Shown here piece by piece: positions 13,208 to 25,952 of a DNA stretch of 64,000 bases (the stretch's first letter is position 1; each line of letters starts with the position of its first letter). Origin of the DNA: Brachionus manjavacas (taxonomy: Eukaryota; Rotifera; Eurotatoria; Ploima; Brachionidae). The stretch is from positions 1,612,001-1,676,000 of the forward strand of contig JAHQIY010000003.1 of the NCBI GenBank assembly GCA_019054805.1, read 5' to 3'. The position numbers were made by a program, and so were the translations under genes. Below the pieces are notes generated by a model. The model saw only the letters and a list, made by a program, of their open reading frames with translations. It was not told where the DNA came from and did no database searches.

Positions 13208-13780
13208 ATTCAAACTACAATTTTTTCTTTTATTTCAATTTTTACTTTTTTTTTTTAATTAAAATATAAAATACTCATTTTACATCAAAACTTAATGAAA
13301 ATAAAAATTTTCATTCAAATTCCATTTATTTACATTACAAGTTTTAATACTTAATTGAAAAAAGTATGTATTTGTGATGAAGGCAGAGCTGGAAGTGACT
13401 TTTCTCTAAACACAGTAGTGGGAAGGCTTAGCAAATAGAAAAGGAATGGGTAATACCACCAGATCGGAATAAAAAAAAAAAAAAATATGAGATACCCTGA
13501 TTTGGATCTGTATGAAGCTTGATTAATCTGGTTAATTTGCTTGATTGGATCGGTCTAAAAATCTAACGAGTAGAAAAAAAAAATTTTTCTTTAATTTCTA
13601 TCACTGCTTAGATGACGAATGCATCAGTTGTAAGTGAAAAACCTTTTCTGAGACTTGACACTTTGAATTGAAGCCGAGAAGTATTTTTTTGAATTAAAGT
13701 CAATTAAATTCTGCAACTTTATTATTTTTTTTCAAAATAAATTTCGATATAAAATAAATTAAAGGAAATTTAGTGCTAAA

Positions 13781-13897
13781 CAGAGCTGGTTAAAAGTCAC
13801 AAGTCAAGTCCAAGTCCCGACTTAAAAAAGACTTATTCATTATCTATTCATTATTTTTTTTAAAAAAAGTCCTAGTCCGGACTTTTAAACAACTTTG
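13781..13897. mobile_element. hAT-type MITE (117 bp), right-arm copy
   Basis: Inverted partner of 828-944, with hAT-like ends CAGAGCTGGTTAAAAGTCAC and ...GTTGTTTAAAAGTCC-type complement. The flanking imperfect 8-bp duplication is gtgctaaa / gtgttaaa. Confidence 0.75.
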
Positions 13898-14152
13898 GTG
13901 TTAAATTGAAAATTATTAAAAAAGAATCCTCTTATTAAATCAATCCGAATTGAAAACAAAGAAGTTTTTCATCTTTTAATTTTTAGTAGTGCAGCCACAA
14001 ATTTTTTTTTTGAAAAATTGCTCAAACCATTCTTGTTGAAATCCTCTTTTGAATTTGATTTACTATATTATAAAAAAATTTTAAAAATAAAATTTAAAAA
14101 TAAATTTTCAAGAAAATCTTAGTTTTTATCTTTTAATTATTTTCAACAAAAA

Positions 14153-15695
14153 ATGATTTGTGAACATTGCAGCTGTAACCAAGATGACTTGTTTCTTTTC
14201 AATCTTCCGTGTGGCTATTTGGTATGCTACGAGCACATAAATTCTCAGGCGAACTCTTTTGAGTGCTTTATTTGCAAAGACCATCTAATCGATAAAGACA
14301 ATTGTTTTCACATTAAAAAGAATGAGAAAAAATTAAACCAAATTGTTTTCAATGAAAAAAAGCAGTCTATTTTAAATTTGTGTGACCATGTGGATTCAAT
14401 CAAACAAGACATTGGATCCTACTTAAAAGACTGTTTGTCAAGCGTGACTAGTAAAATCGATCTTAAGAGAGAAACATTAAAGGTCCATTTTACCAAAATA
14501 ATTGATGATTATTATGAGTCATTGAGGAGCCAAGTTGAAGAACATGAACTAAAATTTACAGATACCATTAAACAAGACTTGGAACAAATTGATACCAAAA
14601 AAATCCGCGATGAGATCAAAAATAAAATACAAATTGATCCAAACAATTTCAATTCTCTGAATGAATTTTTGACAGATTTGAAGACAAATAATCTTGATCA
14701 AAATTTGCAACAAATGGAAAATTTTCAAAATTTGAATTTTCATCTAAGTGAAAAAGAACCAGATTTGGACATTTCAGAATTCTTTGGTTCTTTTAACCAA
14801 AATGATATTCAAATGGAAAATGATAAAAGTAAATCTGATGATCAATCTAACTTTATCTGTAAGTTTGGACTAGCAAAATTTGAGGAATTAAGTAATGGCC
14901 AAATAGTTTCCGCATCTTTTTCCAAACCATCAAATTTGGTTATTTGTGATCCTGAAAGTGGCCCAATAAAAGAAATAGCTGGCAATAATTTAATCAAATT
15001 TATTTTTAATAAAGAGGATACTGATGAAATAATCACAATAGACAATGAATTTAATGTTAAAATTTATCTAGATGGCGTTTGTTTAAACCATTATAAATTA
15101 ATTAAAAAAGCTTTTCTAAGGTAGATTTGGTTGATGATAAAATCTTTTTTTTAACGGATGACTTTTTTTTGACAATTTTCAATTATTTAAATGGGAAAAT
15201 TATCAACCAATATTGTCTAGATTCTTTTGATAATATTCTAGATTCGTTATTTTTTGATAATTACATTATGTATACATGGAAGTCAAACAAATATCTCTAT
15301 TTGAATACATTTGATTTGAGTGTTGAAAAAAAAGTGAATGTAGAAAAAATTTTCCGACCACAAATGATAATACTTGAGAAATTGAAAAGAAACAGATTTG
15401 CTACTAATTCATCAGAACAAGGTGAATTATTGATTTGGAACTTGAATTTAACAATAATTAAAAGAAAAAGTGTTATCGTTCTTCTATTATTTCAGTTTTA
15501 TCATGTAAATACGGATATTTAGTAAGCAAAGACATGAGTGGAGAGATCAAAGTTTGGAATGAGCGAAATCTAAATTTGGTCAAGCAAATTGATTTAAAAA
15601 ATGAAATATATACAAAAATTTTGAAAAGCGGCAAAATTGTTTTTATTGATAAAGAATTTAACGCTCATTTAATTAACGATTACTCTTTTTTTTAA
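14153..15695 (+). pseudogene. RING-like, coiled-coil, WD-like repeat protein; two frameshifts
   Basis: The first 323 residues are open: a Cys/His-rich N-terminus (CEHC, PCGYLVCYEH, CFIC), a long charged helical region of about residues 70-200, then beta-rich sequence. The frame shifts by one near 15110 after an A run, continues as KVDLVDDKI... to about 15500, and shifts again near 15495. It then reads SCKYGYLVSKDMSGEIKVWN and ends at 15695. ELLIWNL and EIKVWN resemble WD40 blades, so the layout is TRIM-like: RING/B-box, coiled coil, propeller. The second lesion sits beside an intron-acceptor-like TTTCAG, so a missed intron is possible. It is either a young pseudogene or a gene with sequencing errors. 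The 5' part is duplicated in the left arm. Confidence 0.6.
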
Positions 15696-15944
15696 GTAAA
15701 AAAGATGTGAATTTAAATACTGAATAAAAAATTTTATTAATTAATTAAATTTCATTTTTTTTAAAAAAGAAATATTTTGGTAAACTCTTCAATTATTTCA
15801 ACTTTTTTATCTTTTAATTAAATTTTTTTAAAATTAAAAAGATTTGTTCTGCAAAAAAAGGTTTAAATTAACTTTTGATAATTTTTAATATTGGTAAACC
15901 ATTTTAACCAAAAAATTAGTCTGAAGCATTTTTTTTTTATTTCT

Positions 15945-16095
15945 CACACTCAACTCAAAAAGTCGATTTGAGACTGTTAGTAGCTTAAGTTTATTGAAAG
16001 CCTCTTGGTGCATAGTATTGATAGGATTGTCATATCATTATTTAGATTAAAGAATCAACTAAGTAAACATTAAAGTAAGTAAAAAAATTGTAGTT
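15945..16095 (-). mobile_element. LINE reverse-transcriptase 3' fragment before 5S
   Basis: The minus strand reads a degraded form of [20 protein letters not shown], which occurs intact in the LINE at 23251-23880. The fragment runs directly into the third 5S module. Confidence 0.65.
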
Positions 16096-16584
16096 TGAAT
16101 GTCTAGGACCATATCACGTTGAATGCACCGGTTCTCGTCCGATCACCGAAGTTAAGCAACGTCGAGCCCGGTTAGTACTTGGATGGGTGACCGCCTGGGA
16201 ATACCGGGTGTTCTAGGCCTTCATTTTTTTTTATCATAAAATCACAATTTCAGAAATTTTCAGAAATTAAATTGACATTTTATTAATTTCTATAATTTTT
16301 TAGTGTAATTTGAATCAAAATCCACATAATATTTTTTTCACATTAAATTACTTATTTTTCAAGAACAAATTAAAGATGGTAATAAAAGAAAAAATTTCGA
16401 TACCCTAGACTAGAGTTGATTTAATTTGATGACCTAGGCTTTAATTATTATTGCTTGATCTTTAATAATAAATAATTTAATTTTAACTTCAAGTTCATTA
16501 TTTTATTTCTGCTAGCTAACAGGTTTAAACATTTGTTTAACACATTTAATCATGGGACACTATTAAATTTACAGGACTCTTTTT
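15998..16584. repeat. Third copy of the 5S module
   Basis: About 590 bp near-identical to 1513-2103 of the left arm, including LINE fragment, 5S gene and 3' spacer, in the same orientation. It ends abruptly at 16584, where left-arm similarity is lost and a different LINE tail begins. Confidence 0.85.
16101..16220 (+). rRNA. 5S ribosomal RNA (third copy)
   Basis: These 120 nt match the other two copies and end in the same T run. This gene lies outside the traceable part of the palindrome. Confidence 0.95.
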
Positions 16585-16589
16585 CTGGG

Positions 16590-16960
16590 GTACGCTGCTG
16601 CTTGGAGTCAATTTTCAAAAAAAGACATAGAAAACTAAAAAAAATATTAAGCAGAGCAGCAAAATTTTTGCCTGAGATTAGGCATTTAAATTATGAAGAA
16701 AGATTAGAGTAACTCGAATTAATTTTCCTAGAGCAGAGACCTGAAATAAAAGACCTAATAGAATTTTTTAAATGTATTAAAGAGTGTGGCTTTGAAACAT
16801 GGCATACACTCAAATGTAAATCACTGACAACTGCAGATACAGCAGGTGGTATACGAGGACACAAACAAAGGTTTATTAAACAACCTGCAAACATTAAGCA
16901 ACGTGAAAATTTCTTCTCTAAATGTATAGAATTCGAACGAGTTACCCTCTGAAATTATCA
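16590..16960 (+). mobile_element. LINE reverse-transcriptase tail fragment
   Basis: The plus strand reads a CR1/L2-like C-terminal tail: RAAKFLPEIRHLNYEERLE, LEQRPEIKDLIEFFK, TAGGIRGHKQRF, KQRENFFSKC. A stop and a frameshift interrupt it, and the catalytic part is missing. Confidence 0.8.
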
Positions 16961-18690
16961 GTGCCTAGCCCTTAAACAGCTTAAAATGCCAATTTTCATT
17001 AGTAAATTTTGCAAGTTTAAATTTTAAATAATGTATCTTTTCATTTAAAAGATGAAGAATCGTTTTAGATTAAAAAGTTACATGATGGGTCCACAATCTC
17101 ATCTAAGGCAAACTTAAATATTTTAGCATTTTAGAATCAAATTTATTCAAAGCAGATAAGGATAACGAAAACTATGACTTTACAAAATTTGCCATTTGAT
17201 CCCAAATTTTATTAGTAAAATATTGTATATTTTCAAGTTTTAGAAAATGTTTTTTTTCTTTTATTTTTTATGTAAAAAAAAAATTAAAAATATTAAAACA
17301 ATTTTTTTTATGGATTTTGATTAACTTTATATATTTTCATTTTATTTAATCTTAATAAATATTTAATCATCAATTGAATAAAATTTTTTGACTGTAAAAA
17401 AGATTTTTTCTTTTAAAATTCTCAATTAGTTAATATTTAATAATCTTTTTTTGGGATTATCTTAATTAAAAAAAGTAAATTAAAATAAGCTATTTTTAAG
17501 GGATTCATTTTAAGTGAACTAGTGCTTTCATTTTCCATATATAAATATAAAAAGAATGCATTGATTATTAAAAAAATCACATTTTCAATATAAAGCAAAA
17601 TCAAAGATCTTATTAAAATGTATAAAAATAGCTTGAAACTAAAATGAGTTTTATCATTATTTGAGTATGAGTTTTTTTGTTTGAGTTTATATCTTAAATA
17701 AAAATTTGCGTCGAAATTAGTATTTAAGATATCAACTTCAATATTCACTGGCGAAGCCGTTTATTTTTCCTTAGGTGAACATTCAGCTAGGTTAAACTTG
17801 ACAAATGGTCAGCAGTATATTAATTTGGACCAAGCTTGAAGCGAGCTATTTTACTACAGTCTACAACATCCTCGCTGCCCTTCACTGAATAATCTTGGAT
17901 ATCTATTTGGAAAAAGACAAAAAATGGCTTTATCCTAGCATTCTGATCTCTAAGTTAATGTTTTTGTGATGTTCATTTCGATTCACTCATTACAATTCAT
18001 GAAATTTTTATAATTTTTGAACGGAAAATGAAAGATTATTCTGTAAAATGTTACTTATTGTAACAATTTGAAAAAAAAATTTAAAATCTTGCTCTGACAT
18101 TATCAGATATATTGACATTTTGTTAAACTAGTTATGTCTTAGAAAAAAACTGAAGCTTGAAAGATTCGAATCGGCTCTTTATTTTCCATTTTTTAATAAT
18201 AATAAATTTAAAAATATTTCAATAGATTTCAATAATTTAATTTTTTCTTTCTTAATAATATTTTTATAAATATATTTATAACTTTAAAATTTTGAAAATA
18301 TTACTAACAAATTTGCTTCGTTAATTAATATTCAATTCATTCTTAGACGAAATTCTTTTTTAAAATGGTAGTTTTTTTATTTTGTGTAAATTTTAATCTT
18401 TATAATTTTTTTGATGCCGTAAATAAATTGACGTTTTAAAAAATTAAAAAAAAAATTTATATTTAAATAATCAAAAAAAAATTAATTTTAGCCATCATAT
18501 TGAGGGCTTTAAATAAATAATAAAATAAAGTTTAAACAGATGCTTGTTTTTATTAAGTTTCAAACTAATTTAATTTTTTAATTTAATGAACTAAACTGAA
18601 TGGTGATTTTTGATGAGAATTTTTCAAAATTTATAATAATTAATTTAACTTTTTTATTAAAACACCATTTAATTTATTATCTGTTTTTAC
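16961..18690. other. AT-rich intergenic stretch, no gene seen
   Basis: Mostly A/T runs and short ORFs of biased composition. A less AT-rich patch at about 17755-17940 reads as short open segments in both directions but could not be tied to any family. Confidence 0.4.
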
Positions 18691-20640
18691 ACCTAAAAGC
18701 TTGAATTGAGGTACAACCTAAATTTCGAATGATTTAAAAAAAATGTTGCTGGTATTACTTTTTTTTTTATGAAAAATCATTATTTTAGATTTATCCAAAT
18801 TGATATCGAGACGATTACACCAGCACCATTTGTACACATGTTATAAGCATGTGATTGAAGTTATTGAAGTTGGCTATTAAATCCTTTAAATTTGAACTAC
18901 AGAATTTGATCATGGTATCATCAGCAAATAAATTACAATTTATGTTGTGATTTTTAAGAAAGAAAGCTAGGTCATTTATGAAAATTAAGAAGAAAACAGG
19001 ATCTAACAAACTGCCCTCAGGAACTCGAAGATCTATTTTAGAGAATTCAGAAAAAGTTCCACCGAAGGATACCGCTTCTTTTCTTCCAAAGAAATATTTT
19101 TATATGAGATCAAGAGCTTTTTCACTAAAAGAGAAATGTAATAAATCTTTCGTTACGTGCTGCGTTAATTTCTGAAATTATTTCATGTAAGGCTGTTTCA
19201 CAGGAGTGATCTTCGCGGAATCCATACTGACATGTAAATAGGATATTATTTGTGTTGAAGAATAGAGATAATTGTAATTTATCTCTATTCTGTAATTGTC
19301 TTATATTAATTACAAAATATATTTTCATATATATTGTAATTAATGAAAATTATATTTCATCTCTTCAAAAATTTTTGAAATTACAGATAGAACGGAAATT
19401 CCTCTGTAGTCGATAATGATTTCGTTTGGACCATTATTTTTGTTGATAGATTTAACAATGGCGCATTTCCACTCATCATGTAATATGCAATAAGTAATAC
19501 AATCACTGATGAGTTCAGTTAACATTAGACCAAAATAACTGCTAAATCTTTAAAGATTTTGACTGAATTATCTGATTCTAGGACCATTAGCGTCCATATT
19601 ACTGGTAAATTAAATAACACATTCGACCGATATCAACTGAAAATCAAAAGTTTTTTCTTTTAATTTACTAAAGAGACAAATTTAAGAGAGTTTATTAAAA
19701 GTTTCATTTATGGAAGTTATACAAGTCTTAGGATCAAATACTAAATTTGATTTGATATCGGTGAAAAAATGATTCATTATTTCTGAGGCCTCACCTCTGA
19801 TAATGAAGTTTGGAACGATTTTGTTTTGTTTGTCTGACTTTAATTTTATTGTTGATCTTTAAAAATCATAAAATATTATGAATTTTGAAAATCATTTAAT
19901 TTTCTATCGTCAAAATAAAAGATTAATTTTTGTTCGGTCAAAGTTTTTATTCATTTTTTTGCTTCTTTATTTAAAAATAATAAAAGCGATCTTGTGTGAT
20001 TTTCCACGACCTATAAAAACCATCCCGTATTCTGGAAAGAGAATTAATTTTTTTATCTGACCATGGGCTAATATAATTTTTATTATTAATATTACCTTTT
20101 TAATTGTTGCTATTGAATCAATTTTGTTTAAAATTGAGTTCTCTAGGAAGTTCCATTTATCATTAGAACAAGGTAAAACAAGGATTTTAAGTTGATTATT
20201 CTGAGGAAAAATTTCTAAAAGATCAATAAACGGAGGGACTTTGAATTGAGGAAATGTTCAGTGTAATAAATAGCATTCTTCTAATAGAATTATCAATGTA
20301 TGAAGTTGATTTTATTAGATCTATTTGAGAAACACTTGTTTTTAATTTATTTTGTTACAGAAAAAACTTGGTTTTGACTCTAGCTGGAATTAAAACGAAA
20401 TTTTTTAGTCCATAAATTGAAAGGAAACAGTTTAAGATTTCGTTTATTTTTAACAAATATATTTAAATCTCCAATAAGAAAAAGGGAATCTTCGATGTTT
20501 ATGATTAAGAGAAAATTTCCAAGTTTATCTAGATAATTACTATCATTAATATATCTGTTTGGGGCTTTAAAGAATGAGATAAAATCACAGTTTGTGTAAG
20601 TCACATATTTGATGACCACTTATCAAATTACTAGAGATAC
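18690..20640 (-). mobile_element. Decayed LINE: endonuclease plus reverse transcriptase
   Basis: Reading right to left on the minus strand: an endonuclease-like piece with FLIGDLNI (20380-20619), low-identity linker, and reverse-transcriptase pieces CAIVKSINKNN...IIDYRGISVLSV (19340-19525), CQYGFREDHSCETALHEI (19125-19328) and FINDLAFFL...NLFADDTMI (18815-19009). The catalytic LFADD motif is present. Many stops and frameshifts show an old copy. The order and motifs fit the Jockey/CR1 group of non-LTR elements. Confidence 0.75.
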
Positions 20641-21740
20641 TTGGAGAACTACCTCTAATAAGACTTATTATGATTAATTTTTGACAATAACTTTCTCTTC
20701 TTAATTATGACTCTTTATTTAGATGAATTAAGGGACAGACAAAATTTCTTCTGTTTCAGGTAGTCTTTGTCGCGAGAAAATGATATTTTTACAGTCCCAG
20801 GTGGTAATTATGGTAACCAAGCGATTGTTGGATTTTTTTTTTAAAACAAAAATAACTTTTAAGTCCGGACTTGGACTCTAATTTGGGAATTTTTAACAAC
20901 TATGTTACTAACTTAAAAATTATTTGAAAAATTAAAAAAATATCATCTAATAATTAAATAAATTATTATGTATTAAAAAAAATTTTCATCGATCATTTTG
21001 GATGAAATATACCTTTTTTCATCGATGAAATGGTTCCATATTCATTAATGATTCATCTATCAATTTTCAACGATTAATCATCGTTTTCCTTGGGACGATG
21101 ATTAAGCTATGGGAAATTTTAGAATAAATCTTAGACTAAAAGTTAAAATTTCTCTTTGGTAATTTTTAAATTAACCATTAATTGTTTAGTTATTCATTTA
21201 TTCAAGTATTAAATTATTTATACAAAATAATATCAATCCTTTTTTGAAAAAATATTGAAAATAATAAAACAAAAAGGTAGCAAATTAATTGAAAGATTTA
21301 AAAAAATAGAATTGAAAAGTTTAAAAAAGAAACCCAATTATTTTTTTACCTTAAGTAAATCAAAGCATGTAAGCGATGCACTATTTTTTGATAAATTCTG
21401 AGACATTTTAAAAACTAGAAAAAATGCTAACTCATTTGGTCTAAGTCACAATGAATTTGCCAAAATTTGAAAAATTAATCTCTCATGATGGTGTAAAATT
21501 TCTCAATTAATTAATTTATCGCACCTGGATTTCTATCTAAAGCTTAAATTCAAAATAAAATTCAAATAGAGACTTTGATTATTGAATTTTTTTTACATTG
21601 AAAAAAACTATTTTAATCATTTTTATCATAGATCAAATTTAAAATAAAATATTTTGATTAAATTTGTTTTTTCTTAGAAAGACTTTGATCTTTAAAAAAA
21701 AATTATTTGCTGAACTAATACCCAAATTAGACAATAAATT
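20641..21740. other. AT-rich stretch with degraded hAT MITE
   Basis: No gene was found. 20840-20910 contains AAGTCCGGACTTGGACT flanked by degenerate TTTTAA-type ends, matching the MITE at 828-944. Confidence 0.4.
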
Positions 21741-21750
21741 TTTATATAAA
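21741..21750 (+). promoter_or_regulatory. Possible TATA box of secreted-protein gene
   Basis: TATATAAAAA lies about 43 bases before the ATG at 21792. The spacing allows only a short 5' leader. The background is AT-rich, so the call is tentative. Confidence 0.35.
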
Positions 21751-21791
21751 AACCCTAATTTTTGTGACCAAAAATTCAAATCAAATTTAAC

Positions 21792-22622
21792 ATGAAGCTA
21801 GAAGTATTTTTCTTTTGCTTAGGCATTTATGGAAGCAGTGCATTTTTGTTCAGCAATGTCAAAGAAGGCACTAATTGGAACGATTTAAAAGTAACCTGGG
21901 GCATAAATCCATTTAATTCGGATAATTTTCAATCACTGCCGAGGACAGAAGCAGAAGCCAAATCAAAAGGCTGGGTTAAGGAAAAAGGCTGCTCAGAAGT
22001 AAATGGCAACAGATATATTCTAAATGGTGACCGAGCTGCAATGCTTATCTTCAACTCTTTGGGCATTATTTCAGGCATAGCGTCATACCTGCCCAAAGGT
22101 CTTCCATTTAACTATCCTTCTCCCAAAATTCAACCATTGTTCGTTGATGAAGGAGAATTTTTCACAATAAGCGCTTATTTTGTTGATCCGGACTCTGTGT
22201 GCTCGGCGTCAGCATCGGCAAGACAAGTCACCGGCGACAGACTAATCATCAAAGGAAGTGGAAAAGAAATTAATATTCCTCTAGAGCAAAACGACATCAG
22301 TTCGTTTTGGACCCAAGGAAAATGTTTTTATACTATGGGTGTTCATTTTTGGGCTGATATTGATGGAACTGAGCTAAATGAGAATACAGAAGCAGAAAAT
22401 TTTGCTCCTCTATTTTTGCTTTATAATAAAGGAAAATTAAATGGTTTTGGATGGGCGTTCAATGCTGATTTGCCATCGAAACGCTATGAGCACCCTGGCA
22501 AAAGTGTTATAGGAAATTTTTTCAACAAAGTTCCGAATTTTTTCTCGGATCCGAGCAAATCTGGCACATTATCAACTCTTCATATCTATTTAGATAGCAC
22601 TCCGCAATTGAATTTTTGCTAA
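21792..22622 (+). CDS. Secreted protein of unknown function, intronless
   Basis: 276 residues. Residues 1-18 form a clear signal peptide (charged start, then VFFFCLGIYGSSAF). The mature chain has Cys at 67, 137, 178 and 276, enough for two disulfides, and no transmembrane segment. Aromatic- and Gly-rich stretches (GKCFYTMGVHFWADID, GKLNGFGWAFNADLP) suggest a compact beta-rich fold. The frame is clean and less AT-rich than its flanks, with a TATA-like site upstream and AATAAA just after the stop (about 22633), which supports a real expressed gene. I do not recognise the family. An extracellular or lumenal role is inferred from the signal peptide alone. Confidence 0.85.
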   Translation: MKLEVFFFCLGIYGSSAFLFSNVKEGTNWNDLKVTWGINPFNSDNFQSLPRTEAEAKSKGWVKEKGCSEVNGNRYILNGDRAAMLIFNSLGIISGIASYLPKGLPFNYPSPKIQPLFVDEGEFFTISAYFVDPDSVCSASASARQVTGDRLIIKGSGKEINIPLEQNDISSFWTQGKCFYTMGVHFWADIDGTELNENTEAENFAPLFLLYNKGKLNGFGWAFNADLPSKRYEHPGKSVIGNFFNKVPNFFSDPSKSGTLSTLHIYLDSTPQLNFC

Positions 22623-23119
22623 ATTAAATCATAAATAAAATTTTGTAGATTTTAATCTTACATTAAATATAATTAAATATAATTTTTTATTTTTTTTAAC
22701 TCAAGAAGACCCGAGAAGTTTTTAAGACTTCCTTAGGTCATTTAAAAATTAATAAGTAAATCAATCATTTCCCTAATTTATTTTCAAAAACGTAATCTAA
22801 ATAACTACATCATTTTCTCACTTAAAGAGCAGTTTATTTTCATTTAAAAAATTATATATGCATGTTTAGTTAATTATATAAAAGCATGTTGTAATTGTAG
22901 CACATATTTTATTATTACAATTTTATTTTCCTCTTTTTTTCCTGAAACCTAAACTATGTAAACCTGAATGACCTAAAACTCTCATTATCATATATCTATT
23001 TTTTATTCCAGGTTATTAACTCTTACAAACTTTATTCATATGTTTATTTTTATTTTTTGATTTTATTTTACTTAACTTTTTTAATTTTTAATTTTACTTA
23101 ACTTAATTTTTATTTTTTA

Positions 23120-24085
23120 TTTATTTGTTTTCTGATCCGAGGTAGGGCTCCTTCAAAAAAAATTAAAAAAATCAAAATAAAGTAAATAAGCTAAAAAAAA
23201 TGAAAGTTTAGAAGACATAGATTGTTACATGTGGCAAATGCTTACATAGTTCAGGTTTCAGGAAAAAAAACAAGAAATAGTAAGGTAGCGATTACACAAT
23301 GGAGTTTGGTATTCAATATATCTCGATTCGAAACATTTTTGTATTCCTTCACCAGTTTGACCACCAATGGAATATAATGACTCAGTCCTGTCCTAACATA
23401 TCTCTCACTCAACTCAAAAAGCCGATTTGAGACTGTTAGCAATTTAAGTTTATTAAAAGCTTCATGATGCACGATGTTGGAGAGAGTATCATATTTTAAC
23501 TTAAAAATAGATCTTACTGCTGTATTCTGAATTGCTTGTAGTTTTTTGATATTATTTTCTGAAAATGAATTAAAGCAAGGAAAAGAATAGTCTAAAATTG
23601 ATCCGACTAAAGATTTATATAAATTTCCTAGTGTGTTTTGATTGAGACCCCATTTTTTGTTTGACAATATCTTAATAATATTTAGCCTTTTGTTGCAGCG
23701 TTCTTTAATTTCGTCTACTAGTATATTAAAGTTTAACTTAGAATCAAATTTAATACCAAGAAACTTGATTTCTTTTTGGCTCACTATTCTGTTTCCATAG
23801 ATTTTTAAGTTAAGATTATCACCATCTTTTTTGTACCTAGAAAAGACTACTGAACACGACTTTTCAACTGATATCTTCATTTTCCATTTAATAAGCCATT
23901 GTTCTAGTTCGTTGGTGTATTTATTAATCTTATTTTCTAGGTTCCCCTTTTTGTTATAAATAAAGAATGTTACAAGATCATCTGCGAAAAGCAGAGGGTA
24001 TTCATTATTTGTTTTGTTTCTTTTGGGAATGTCATTAATATATATACTAAATAAAAGAGGACTAATTACTAAGCCTCAAAATTTA
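23120..24085 (-). mobile_element. LINE (family 2), 5'-truncated copy
   Basis: An ORF at 23251-23880 encodes the C-terminal half of a reverse transcriptase ([13 protein letters not shown]..., [32 protein letters not shown]). Upstream sequence up to 24085 continues into the [11 protein letters not shown] region of the longer copy at 32360-34390, where similarity ends abruptly. The 3' end (about 23125-23160) carries a GGAGCCCTACCTCGGATC-like motif shared with other family-2 tails. Confidence 0.85.
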
Positions 24086-24236
24086 TCCTTGACTAAGACA
24101 CTAAAAATGTCAATTTGATATAAAATCATTTATTTTGTTACTAATTAAGATAATTTGTTTACGATAAAGCTTGCTCAAAATTTTGTTTTTTTTTATTTTT
24201 TTTTTGTTACAGAGTCAGATATTTTGATTATTAATA

Positions 24237-24312
24237 ATAATAATAATAAAGAGCTACAGCAAGCGAGCTTGCGGAGATAGCTTACTCGGAAGCCATCTAT
24301 GGTAACTAATTG
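24237..24312 (-). mobile_element. LINE (family 1) 3' terminal motif
   Basis: On the minus strand it reads TTACCATAGATGGC..., CTCCGCAAGCTCGC, TTGCTGTAGCTC and then ATT repeats, the same 3' terminus as the LINEs at 7.1 and 37.6 kb. The adjoining body (24312-24840) is too decayed to read. Confidence 0.6.
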
Positions 24313-24841
24313 CACCAATATCGAGAGATAAATTAAGGAACAATAAAAGTTACAGAGACAAAACTGAGATACAAGACGAATCCTATGGATTATACAGATT
24401 GATGAGTTAAGAAGATTTAAAGTAATTCAAAAAAAAAAAAAATTTTATTAATAAGAAATTAATAAAAGATAAATTAAATAATTGTACAATAGTATAAAAA
24501 ACAAATAAGAGATGAGTAACTTCATATATAGGTACAATTGATTAAGAAAAAAGAATTTATAGAGACATTACATAAGATTAAAGAGAACATTACGAGTAAA
24601 GAAAAAAATAAATAGAAAAAATTTACAGAAAAAATTGCTACAATTTATTGAATTAGATAATTTGTTATATGAGTTGATTTTCGCGATTAAAAATTAGGCA
24701 TCTTGAAGTTTATGATCAATTTTTGATGCTCGAAATGATCAAACCAATTATGAAATGAATTGTTATTTCTTAATAGAACTGATGCAGAGGCACATTTTTA
24801 GTTAAATATAAAGGCAAACTCTGCATAAGTCTGCAAAAAAT

Positions 24842-24990
24842 AACTCACTTAAAATCACAGTTGTTTTTAAGTCACAAGTCTTAAGTCAAGTCAAGTCAAT
24901 GACTTAAAAATTTTTTAAAATCAGAAAATTAGTTGACTTGACTAAACTTCACTAAAAAAAAAAATTTTTAAGTCATAACTTTGACTTAAA
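24842..24990. mobile_element. Degraded hAT MITE
   Basis: It begins CACAGTTGTTTTTAAGTCAC and contains repeated AAGTCAAGTC / GACTTGACT, as in the hAT termini at 38752 and 44698. The ends are eroded. Confidence 0.5.
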
Positions 24991-24999
24991 TAAAAGATA

Positions 25000-25425
25000 C
25001 CCGCTAGCATTGACGTCGATATTGACATCGAAGTACCAGGTAGAGACTGTGGTGATGCACTTGAAGAACAGGAAGCCTAGGAATTGACTGTGTTACGGCA
25101 GAAATGTTAAAGGCTGATCTAAGGACCGTGGAAATATTGCAAGAAATGGTCCCATGAAATCATAAGACTGGTCAAAGAGCTTTATATTCAAGCTTCTGAA
25201 GAAAGGAGACAAAATAATCAGTGATAATTGGTGAGGAATAGCAAGACTTTCTGCCGAATAACTCTCAACAGAATCAGAGTTGCATTAAATGGTAAACTTA
25301 GAGAAGAAAATTCAGAATTTAGAAGAGGAAAAGGATGCACTGCTCTAAGAAACATGATTGAACAAAAACTGGAAGAAGTTCAACTTTATGTGGCCTTATA
25401 TTGAGTCTCAAATAAAGAAAAAAAA
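25000..25425 (+). mobile_element. Reverse-transcriptase fragment of another LINE
   Basis: The plus strand reads TAEMLKADLRTVVEILQEMV, then RNSKTFCRITLNRIRVALN, then LREENSEFRRGKGCTALRNM. This is the fingers/palm entry of a non-LTR reverse transcriptase resembling RTE- or R4-type elements. Stops and frameshifts break it, and no catalytic YxDD remains. Confidence 0.65.
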
Positions 25426-25952
25426 AACAATTTGTATTCCCAAAAATATTAACTCAAAATTTTATAAGTTTAGAACAATTTAGAGTATTATTATAATAAG
25501 TTTATGTTTTTTATGATAGTGTTTCTTTAATAAAATTTTATTAAATTCTTAAATCTATTTATTTAGTTAACAAAGCAAAGCAAACAGGTAAAAATTGTTT
25601 AATAGAATAAAAAAATTTATTTCTGTTAGCTTAAAATTTTTAAGAATAAATCCGAAATTTAAAAAAATTCATTTTTTAATTGTCATTGTTTATTTAAAAA
25701 CATTGCGAAAAGTTTCTTAGCAATGAACTTATTAAAAAATGAAAAAATATGCATAGTTTAAAACAAATCTGCTTTATCATTTAACTATGACATAATCTGA
25801 TGAAAAAAAAATTCAAATTTACGTAAATAATTTTTTGGTTCATAGTTACCAGCAAATTTGATTTTATATAAAGCCTGTTTGTTTGGGATCAATCATTAAA
25901 ATTTTTTTTTATTAAAACTATTTTTAGTTATTTTATTTTAGACAAATTTGAA

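Larger units (their letters stand above)
7454..14722. repeat. Right arm of giant palindrome
   Basis: Reverse-complement partner of 1-7344. Its CDC5L reading frame is uninterrupted, unlike the left arm. Pairing can only be followed to 14722 because the left arm meets the window edge there, so the real outer boundary may lie further right. Confidence 0.95.

Noticed and set aside
17755..17940. Less AT-rich patch that could be an exon
   Set aside because: Open stretches are short in both directions, contain stops, and match no family I can name.
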